Below, piece by piece: positions 55,436 to 62,434 of a stretch of DNA of 64,000 nucleotides (its first letter is position 1; each line of letters starts with the position of its first letter). Location of the stretch: NCBI GenBank assembly GCA_038141525.1, contig JAYQIF010000008.1, positions 62,001-126,000 on the forward strand, written 5' to 3'. The translations under genes and the position numbers were made by a program. The DNA is from BACL21 sp038141525. GTDB taxonomy: Bacteria; Bacteroidota; Bacteroidia; Flavobacteriales; Flavobacteriaceae. Under the pieces are notes generated by a model. It had not been told where the DNA came from. It did not search any database and saw nothing but the letters and a program-made list of their open reading frames with translations.

Positions 55436-57940
55436 ATGGACTATCATTGGGCGAAAAAATTGCTCATGATTAGATTCGGTTATTCCCTTGTTACGCTTCT
55501 GTTGTTTCTGATTTTCTCACCCTCTGTTTTCGGGCAAGACATGGGCCCAGTCGTTATCAAAGGTCGAGTATTGGACCAAACAGATCAAAGCCCGCTCTCT
55601 TATGCCAGTATCGGCATTTTTGATACCGATAATGAGCTTCAAGCCGGAGGAATAACTAGTGAAAATGGAAATTTTGAATTGGAAGTCCCTCGAGGTGTTT
55701 ACAGCCTACAAATAGATTACATATCCTATGAATCAAAACGTTTAGCACTCAATGCGACAAGTGGAGTAGATCTGGGAGCGGTATTTTTAGCACAGAACCA
55801 GGAAGCCTTAGACGAGGTTGTCGTTCGGGCCGAAAGTACTGAAGTCCAAATACGTTTGGATAAAAAAATCTATACCATAGGAAAAGATTTAACTACAAGT
55901 GGCGCAACAGTCAGTGATGCCCTGAACAATGTGCCCTCGGTCACTGTAGATTTAGATGGCAGTATTGCCCTACGCGGCAACAATAATGTGCGCATCTTAA
56001 TTAATGGTAAACCCTCTGCCATTGCTGGATTTGGCCAGACCGATGCCCTGAGGCAACTACCCGCTGAGGCCATAGAGCGTGTCGAAGTCATAACTGCACC
56101 GTCTGCGCGATACGATGCCGAAGGTACCGCTGGAATACTAAATATTATTCTGCGTAAAGAAAAAACACGGGGTCTAAACGGCTCGATTCAAGCCAACGCA
56201 AATGAACCTTTTGGGTACAGTTCGACCGTGGCTTTAAACTGGCGTACCAATCGCTTTAACCTGTTTACCACCACCGGTTATCGCCATCGAGAAAGTCCAG
56301 GAAACGCATCGTATAACAACAAATATTTCATTCCTGATTTTGAGGCGGCACGTTATACGGAGCGGCGCAATTTTAATCGATTGAGAAAAGGTTTTAACAC
56401 CAATCTTGGCATTGAATACTTTTTGACTAAAACCTCCTCAATAACGGGGTCCGTATTTTTCCGCAACAGCGATGACAACGACAAAACCGAAAATCAAGCA
56501 AAAGAATGGACGGCTCAAGATGTGTTGCTGAGTCATATAGAGCGGTTACAAGACCAAACAGAACAAGACCAATCGGTGCAATACGCCTTAAATTATGTAA
56601 ACGATCTGGATAAAAATGGGCAAAAACTAACCGCCGACATTCAGTTTGAGCAAGAATCCGAAGATCAATTCAGCAGTATCTTGGAGCGCCAAATTAGTCC
56701 AGATGCTCAAGGGTTACCCGAAGAGGATATCACCCAAAACGAATCGGCTACTAGACTTTTGGCTCAAGCAGACTATGTATTGCCTTTTGGTCAAGACAAA
56801 CAATTTGAATTGGGGTTTCGGTATGATGCTCGAAATCAAACTACAGATTATCTATTGCGGGAGCAGACGACGGTAAACGGTCCTTTTGAAATCAATCTCG
56901 ACTTATCTAATCGTTTTGACTTTACCCAAAACATTGTTGCGCTTTATACTCAGTATGGCGCAAAATTTGGCAATTTTTCTGCTCTTGCTGGATTGAGATT
57001 AGAACATACAGGACTGATCGGAGCGGCATCAGGCGTCAATAGTCAAGGCAATACTCAGGCATTAAATCTAGATTTTGACAAGGATTTCTTAGGCCTCTTC
57101 CCCACCCTCAATCTTATTTACGAGCTCAGCGAAAACAGCAATCTCTCTCTGGGGTATAACAGAAGAATCAATCGTCCTCGGAGTTGGTACATCAATCCAT
57201 TCCCGTCGCGCTCGAGTGAAACCAATATCTTTCAAGGCAACCCGGATTTAAACCCTGCTTATTCGAGTACGCTCGATTTGGGTTATATGATCAAAAGCAG
57301 AAAACTGACACTAACCACCTCTATTTATGGACAATACGAAACTGAATCTTTTGAACGCATTCAGGAAGAAACCGGAGAGGTGACCGATAACGGCATTCCT
57401 GTAATTCGTACGATTCCCATCAACTTATCTACAAATCAGCGCCTTGGTTTTGAGTTAGGACTATTGTATAACCCAGCTAAATGGCTCAGGATCAATTCAA
57501 GTTTTAACTTTTTCCAGTTTGAAACTCAAGGAGTTTACAACAATGTCGATTTTGGGGCAAAAAACACAAGCTGGTTTACACGCACAGGGATCAAATTCAA
57601 TCTACCAGGAGACCTCAATACACAAGCTAATTTATTTTATCGTGGGCCGAGACAAAACGCCCAAACAAAAACAGAGGGCATCACCTCTATTAATTTGGCC
57701 GCCAGCAAGGATCTCTTTGATGAGAAAATGACGTTGTCGTTTAATGTCAGTGATTTACTCAACAGCAGAAAGCGCCAGAGTTTTACGCTAACCGATGATT
57801 TTGAAAGTGATAGCGTATTCCAGTGGCGGGTGCGCACATGGACAGTAGGTCTGTTATATCGTTTCAATCAATCGAAATCAGACCGCAGAAGAAACAGCAA
57901 TCGCGATGGTGGTTACCAAGACGAAGGATATGAAGGGTAG
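55436..57940 (+). CDS. TonB-dependent receptor/outer-membrane beta-barrel family protein
   Basis: An 834-residue protein with a signal peptide (LVTLLLFLIFSPSVFGQ), a CarboxypepD_reg-like domain (IKGRVLDQTDQSPLSYASIGIF), a plug (PSVTVDLDGSIALRGNNNVRILINGKPS and ERVEVITAPSARYDAEGTAGILNI) and a large barrel of the outer-membrane beta-barrel family 14 kind. The C-terminus is extended by a basic, Gly-rich tail after LLYRFNQ. The ligand is unknown. ATG at 55466 is an alternative start. A strong terminator follows. Confidence 0.88.
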   Translation: MDYHWAKKLLMIRFGYSLVTLLLFLIFSPSVFGQDMGPVVIKGRVLDQTDQSPLSYASIGIFDTDNELQAGGITSENGNFELEVPRGVYSLQIDYISYESKRLALNATSGVDLGAVFLAQNQEALDEVVVRAESTEVQIRLDKKIYTIGKDLTTSGATVSDALNNVPSVTVDLDGSIALRGNNNVRILINGKPSAIAGFGQTDALRQLPAEAIERVEVITAPSARYDAEGTAGILNIILRKEKTRGLNGSIQANANEPFGYSSTVALNWRTNRFNLFTTTGYRHRESPGNASYNNKYFIPDFEAARYTERRNFNRLRKGFNTNLGIEYFLTKTSSITGSVFFRNSDDNDKTENQAKEWTAQDVLLSHIERLQDQTEQDQSVQYALNYVNDLDKNGQKLTADIQFEQESEDQFSSILERQISPDAQGLPEEDITQNESATRLLAQADYVLPFGQDKQFELGFRYDARNQTTDYLLREQTTVNGPFEINLDLSNRFDFTQNIVALYTQYGAKFGNFSALAGLRLEHTGLIGAASGVNSQGNTQALNLDFDKDFLGLFPTLNLIYELSENSNLSLGYNRRINRPRSWYINPFPSRSSETNIFQGNPDLNPAYSSTLDLGYMIKSRKLTLTTSIYGQYETESFERIQEETGEVTDNGIPVIRTIPINLSTNQRLGFELGLLYNPAKWLRINSSFNFFQFETQGVYNNVDFGAKNTSWFTRTGIKFNLPGDLNTQANLFYRGPRQNAQTKTEGITSINLAASKDLFDEKMTLSFNVSDLLNSRKRQSFTLTDDFESDSVFQWRVRTWTVGLLYRFNQSKSDRRRNSNRDGGYQDEGYEG

Positions 57941-57963
57941 AATTTTTGTGAAAAAAATATCTT

Positions 57964-58000
57964 AAAAAAAGGCCGGTCGCTGCGCGACCGGCCTTTTTTT
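57964..58000 (+). terminator. Strong rho-independent terminator
   Basis: GGCCGGTCGC (57971-57980) pairs perfectly with GCGACCGGCC (57984-57993) around TGC, with A7 before and T7 after. The symmetry allows use in both directions, between the TonB receptor and a convergent small gene. Confidence 0.92.
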
Positions 58001-58039
58001 CGCCTTATTCAATAATTGCGATTGAATTTAGCCCTATAT

Positions 58040-58204
58040 CTACTCGTCCTGAGACGATTTTTGATTTTTGAGTTTAAAATGCTCGATGAGTGCTCCTCCA
58101 ATCCAGTATGGGATAAACGATACCAAAAAAATCATCAACCAAAAACCGATGGTCAGTATGGTTAAAAATGCCAGAAATCCTAAATATTGATTAAAATCGA
58201 ACAT
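58040..58204 (-). CDS. Small membrane protein of 54 residues
   Basis: MFDFNQYLGFLAFLTILTIG begins the protein, followed by FWLMIFLVSFIPYWIGGALIEHF and a charged end. It has two closely spaced hydrophobic helices and a basic/acidic cytoplasmic tail. The ATG at 58204 is chosen because a -7 box lies 16 bases upstream; a longer frame would start before it. Divergent from fumC. No function can be assigned. Confidence 0.65.
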   Translation of the reverse strand: MFDFNQYLGFLAFLTILTIGFWLMIFLVSFIPYWIGGALIEHFKLKNQKSSQDE

Positions 58205-58220
58205 GTGCTTTATTTTGCCA

Positions 58221-58228
58221 CAAATATA
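58221..58228 (-). promoter_or_regulatory. -7 box of the 54-residue membrane protein gene
   Basis: TATATTTG on the minus strand matches TAnnTTTG, 16 bases before the ATG at 58204. Confidence 0.5.
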
Positions 58229-58344
58229 AAATGAAAATTTGATTATTCCATGAGGACACATTGAATTATACACAGGCTTATGAACCGAATATGAATCCGT
58301 ATCGAAAATTGGGCAAATGCTTTAATTATGCCCCGAAAAGGCCT

Positions 58345-58352
58345 TAAATTTG
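58345..58352 (+). promoter_or_regulatory. -7 box of fumC
   Basis: TAAATTTG matches TAnnTTTG, 25 bases before the ATG at 58378. Confidence 0.5.
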
Positions 58353-58377
58353 TAATGACTTTAATCTTCAGCATATC

Positions 58378-59770
58378 ATGGAATACAGAATCGAAAAAGA
58401 CACCATGGGCCCAGTCGAGGTGCCGGCCGATAAACTGTGGGGCGCACAAACAGAGCGTTCGCGCAATAACTTTAAAATTGGTCCCGCCGCCTCTATGCCT
58501 ATAGAAATTGTGCACGGTTTTGCTCATTTAAAAAAAGCGGCGGCCTACACCAATTGTGATCTGGGTGTCCTCAGTACCGATAAGCGAGATTTGATTGCGC
58601 AAGTTTGTGACGAAATTCTCGCGGGAAAACACAACGACCAATTTCCACTGGTCGTATGGCAAACCGGTAGCGGCACGCAAAGCAACATGAATGTCAATGA
58701 GGTTATTGCCAACCGAGCGCATCAAATTGCGGGAAAAGAAATTGGACAGGGCGAAAAAACAATTCAACCAAATGATGATGTCAATAAGTCGCAGTCCTCA
58801 AATGACACCTTCCCCACTGGGATGCACATTGCCGCTTATCAAAAAATTATTGCTGTAACCCTTCCGGGATTAAAACAACTCCTTGCGACCTTGGAGCAGA
58901 AATCCCAAAATTTTGATACCGTAGTAAAAATAGGCCGTACCCACCTTATGGACGCGACGCCACTCACCCTAGGTCAGGAATTTAGCGGATATGCGGCTCA
59001 ATTAAAGTTCGGCATTACCGCACTTAAAAACACCCTCCCCCATTTGGCACAGCTCGCTTTAGGCGGGACTGCAGTAGGAACGGGCATCAATACGCCAAAA
59101 GGCTATGCCGATAAAGTCGCCCAATATATTGCAGAGTTTACAGGACTTCCATTTGTCAGTGCCGAAAATAAATTTGAAGCCTTAGCGGCTCATGATGCCC
59201 TTGTGGAAACCCATGGAGCCCTGAAGCAAATTGCTGTTTCGCTCAATAAGATTGCCAACGACATAAGACTTTTGGCCAGTGGACCACGCAGTGGGATTGG
59301 AGAAATTATCATTCCTGCCAATGAACCTGGCTCGTCGATCATGCCCGGCAAAGTAAACCCAACCCAATGTGAGGCCATGACCATGGTCTGCGCTCAAGTT
59401 TTGGGGAATGACGTCGCCCTAAGCGTCGGAGGATTACAGGGGCATTTCGAGCTCAATGTGTTTAAAGCCACTCATGGCCAAAAATCTACTTGAATCAGCG
59501 CAGCTTATCGGCGATGCCTGCGTGAGTTTTGATGAGCATTGCGCTCAAGGAATAGAACCCAACCATAAGGTTATTGAGGAGCAACTCAATAAATCGCTCA
59601 TGCTGGTTACCGCTTTAAATACTAAAATAGGGTATTATAAAGCAGCAGAAATCGCTAATGCTGCTCATGCAAACGGCACGACTCTGCGCGAGGAGGCCGT
59701 AAGACTGGGTTATCTCAGTGCGGAGGAGTTCGATGCTTGGGTCAAACCAGAAGATATGGTAGGCCGTTAA
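58378..59770 (+). CDS. fumC: Class II fumarate hydratase, frameshifted near the 3' end
   Basis: Iron-independent fumarase of the TCA cycle, 463 residues after correction. Seen: KLWGAQTERSRNNF, VWQTGSGTQSNMNVNEVIANRA, SSNDTFPTGMHIA, KIGRTHLMDATPLTLGQE and the signature GSSIMPGKVNPTQCEAM. The frame breaks at AAA (59464-59466); with two A it continues as ELNVFKPLMAKNLLESAQLI to the stop at 59770. As written it ends at 59493 after ATHGQKST, removing the C-terminal domain. Confidence 0.95.
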
Positions 59771-59811
59771 AACGCCTGATTGGCCGATAAACCCCCCAGT
59801 AATTCTAGATC

Positions 59812-59836
59812 ATGGAGCGACATAAAGTCGCTCCAT
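59812..59836 (+). terminator. Rho-independent terminator after fumC
   Basis: ATGGAGCGAC (59812-59821) pairs with GTCGCTCCAT (59827-59836) around ATAAA, followed by a T7 run. Confidence 0.85.
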
Positions 59837-59926
59837 TTTTTTATTCTTTTTTTTAAAAAACATTAATTTTTATCGATGAAATACAAATAAAATAGATAAA
59901 ATGTAAAATATTCGTATCTTAGCAGT

Positions 59927-59947
59927 ACCCAAATTTGATAAATAACC
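59927..59947 (+). promoter_or_regulatory. Leader motif of the LuxR-type gene, shared with the gene at 24166
   Basis: ACCCAAATTTGATAAATAACC, close to the string at 24133-24150, begins a few bases after a weak -7 box (TATCTTAG) and ends 4 bases before the ATG. Confidence 0.35.
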
Positions 59948-59951
59948 TACT

Positions 59952-61250
59952 ATGAAACGACTATTTCTAGTATTGGCTGTCGGCCTATTATGGTTGACCC
60001 ACAGTGCCCAAGCGGCCCCAATCACGCAACAAAACAAGCTATCAATTTCAACGATAAGCTCAGTGTTTACGCAGGTTTACGATAAGCCGAGTACGGATGT
60101 AAACAATCATGACCTTGCGATCAATAAGGAAATTAGTGCAACAAAATTATCGACTGAACACGCGCTAACGCAAACGCAAACCACGGGTCAAAGTTCAGCG
60201 TCGACCAAAGAAAATTCCTACAAAAGCATTGAGGGGATTACACCAAAAAACACCGAAATAGAGCAAAACTCTGGGACGACATTGATATTTTTTCAACAGG
60301 CCCATATTTTTTCAAATGGTATTTTTTACGGTTTTGTGCTCATGATCATCCTGCTCAATGCCTTTTGTTCGATATTATTTAAAGACAAAGCCTTTGCCTG
60401 GTTTGCCTTGGGCATAACAGCTTTAAGCGCCCTAATTTTCCAATTTGACGGTTTGGCTGCTTTATTTACCCTCAACGTAGACCAAAGCCTTGTTTTGGAA
60501 TTCGGGACCCTTTGGATGTTAACCGCTCTGATGAGTTTATTCTCGCACCAATACCTATTGGCTAAAGAGCACGCACCAAAGCTTCAGATTCTTTCTGTCA
60601 TGCTCCTGGGCTTAAGTCTGTTTGCCATTGGTTTCTATGCATTACTTGGGTCTATGCTGTATATCCAAATCGCTCAAGTCATCATGTTTACTCTGGTTGG
60701 TCGCTATTTATTTTTGGGAATTATGCGCGCCAAAGAGAGTGGTTATGCCAAAATTTTTGTCATCGGGCTTACTCCCGTTCTTGTGGTACTCCTGGATCAA
60801 TTAATCTATAATCAACTGGGGCAATCCTTGCTTGGTCTTAGTGATGGCCTGCTCAAGATAAGTACCATTATTCTTGTCCTTACCATGACCTATGGGTTGC
60901 TTTACAGAATGCAAGCGCTAAAAGGTGAGCAAGACATGAGACAACTTGAGATGCGCATTTTTATGGACCGTCAAGAAGCGTTTACGGCCAGAATCAAGAC
61001 CGAAAAACTCGTTGAAGATCTTTATCTAGAGAATCTTATCATGCAGTACGATCTAGATGGTTTTGAAATTAAACTCCTACAATATATTTCTGAAGGTAAA
61101 ACCAATGCGGTCATCGCCAAAAAGATGAACACCACTGTAGAGGAGATCGAAGACCGCACAAAAGACCTTTATCAGAAGCTGGATATTGCTGAGCAAATCC
61201 GCGAGGACGAGGCCCTATTGCAAAGTCAACCCGATTACTTGTACAACTAA
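59952..61250 (+). CDS. Membrane-bound LuxR-type HTH regulator
   Basis: A 432-residue protein: signal peptide (LFLVLAVGLLWLTHSAQA), about 90 residues of low-complexity Thr/Ser/Asn-rich periplasmic sequence, six to seven hydrophobic helices (about residues 115-320, resembling the 7TMR-DISM membrane block), a coiled-coil linker (MRQLEMRIFMDRQEAFTARIKTEKL) and a C-terminal LuxR/GerE HTH (FEIKLLQYISEGKTNAVIAKKMNTTVEEIEDRTKDLYQKLDI). It is likely a one-component sensor that binds DNA from the membrane. The signal and targets are unknown. Confidence 0.82.
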   Translation: MKRLFLVLAVGLLWLTHSAQAAPITQQNKLSISTISSVFTQVYDKPSTDVNNHDLAINKEISATKLSTEHALTQTQTTGQSSASTKENSYKSIEGITPKNTEIEQNSGTTLIFFQQAHIFSNGIFYGFVLMIILLNAFCSILFKDKAFAWFALGITALSALIFQFDGLAALFTLNVDQSLVLEFGTLWMLTALMSLFSHQYLLAKEHAPKLQILSVMLLGLSLFAIGFYALLGSMLYIQIAQVIMFTLVGRYLFLGIMRAKESGYAKIFVIGLTPVLVVLLDQLIYNQLGQSLLGLSDGLLKISTIILVLTMTYGLLYRMQALKGEQDMRQLEMRIFMDRQEAFTARIKTEKLVEDLYLENLIMQYDLDGFEIKLLQYISEGKTNAVIAKKMNTTVEEIEDRTKDLYQKLDIAEQIREDEALLQSQPDYLYN

Positions 61251-61276
61251 AGGACTCTGATAATTGAATCAGCTAA

Positions 61277-61324
61277 ATTATCGACTCAACTAATTATCGA
61301 CTCAACTAATTATTGACTCATTTA
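61277..61324. repeat. Three tandem 16-bp repeats at the ccsA 3' end
   Basis: ATTATCGACTCAACTA occurs twice exactly (61277-61292, 61293-61308) and once as ATTATTGACTCATTTA (61309-61324). The third copy contains the stop codon of the minus-strand CcsA gene. A fourth degenerate copy precedes them near 61258. Confidence 0.9.
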
Positions 61325-62428
61325 AGCCTTTTTTATCCCCTGCCAACGCCAATAGGACACCGCGCTGAGTAAAACGAAAAAGCCCAATAGATAGTAAATA
61401 AAACTTGGGGTCACCGGAACATCTCCACTGGCATAAGAGTGTAAGCCCGTGAGGTAAAAGTTTACCCCAAAATAGGTCATCATAATGCTGGCATAAGCAA
61501 AAATAGCCAGTACGTTAAAGGTCCATTTGCCGCGTAAACCAGGCACAAGTCTGCTGTGAATCACAAAGGCATAGATCATGATGCTGATCAAGGCCCAAGT
61601 TTCTTTTGGATCCCATCCCCAATAGCGCCCCCAACTCTCGTTAGCCCACTGACCTCCTAGAAAATTACCGATAGTTAGCATGACCAGACCCACGGTAAGG
61701 GCCATTTCATTAATGATGGTCAATTCGTTGATATTGAGCATGATTTTTTGACGATTTTTTGTGGTGCCGAGGCACATCAGCAGTAAAGCCACTGCGCCCA
61801 AAATAAGCCCTAGGGTAAACGGACCATAGCTAGCGACAATCACAGCCACATGAATCATCAACCAATAACTATCGAGTACCGGCTGCAAATTAGCGATTTG
61901 TGGATCGAGCCAACTCAGATGTGCCACCCAAAGCAAAATAGAGGCGACAAAGGCTGTAGAAGCGATGGTGAGATCACTTTTACGACCAAAAGCCAAACCA
62001 AAAAATACCGTGGCCCACGAGACATAAATAACACTTTCATAGGCATCACTCCAAGGGGCATGCCCGCTGATATACCAGCGTGCCGCCAGAGCCACAGTCA
62101 TCCCAATAAACAGCAGCCAAATAAGTCCTTTAAAGAACTGTACCCCATAATTCCACAGGGGCTTTGGGCTGAAAATTTGAATCATGATGACCACCAGCAT
62201 CAATACCCCAAACATGCCGAAGTAACGATAAAGTTTATTGAAGGGATCGATACGGTTATAAGCAATTTCTGCACTGACTTTGCTGGGCTTTGGATAAACC
62301 GCAGCGCCAAAAGTTTGCTGATAACGCGCTATGGCCTCTAAGGCTTGGTTTGCGATGCTTTCATCCCCTGTTTGTCGGTATTCGCGTAAGCCCTGAAAAT
62401 AAATCGGCATGATGTTGCGGATAAACAA
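61322..62428 (-). CDS. Cytochrome c biogenesis protein, CcsA part (after an in-frame stop)
   Basis: This is the C-terminal half of the fused ResB/CcsA gene, with the same reading frame as the part upstream but separated by TAA (62435-62437). After the junction the frame reads DSLFIRNIMPIYFQGLREY, expected for an unbroken protein. It has many membrane helices and the heme-handling tryptophan motif WGRYWGWDPKETWALIS, with His in VIHSRLVPGLRG. CcsA carries heme across the membrane for attachment to apocytochrome c. TTG at 62428 or the ATG at 62413-62411 could start a separate CcsA protein. Confidence 0.85.
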   Translation of the reverse strand: MFIRNIMPIYFQGLREYRQTGDESIANQALEAIARYQQTFGAAVYPKPSKVSAEIAYNRIDPFNKLYRYFGMFGVLMLVVIMIQIFSPKPLWNYGVQFFKGLIWLLFIGMTVALAARWYISGHAPWSDAYESVIYVSWATVFFGLAFGRKSDLTIASTAFVASILLWVAHLSWLDPQIANLQPVLDSYWLMIHVAVIVASYGPFTLGLILGAVALLLMCLGTTKNRQKIMLNINELTIINEMALTVGLVMLTIGNFLGGQWANESWGRYWGWDPKETWALISIMIYAFVIHSRLVPGLRGKWTFNVLAIFAYASIMMTYFGVNFYLTGLHSYASGDVPVTPSFIYYLLGFFVLLSAVSYWRWQGIKKA

Positions 62429-62434
62429 TGAATC

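Noticed and set aside
61277..61324. 16-bp tandem repeats as an attachment site or CRISPR-like element
   Set aside because: There is no integrase, tRNA or leader, and the copies are directly adjacent without spacers.
61850..62341. 163-residue open frame on the plus strand
   Set aside because: Antisense to the conserved CcsA domain; no recognisable motif.
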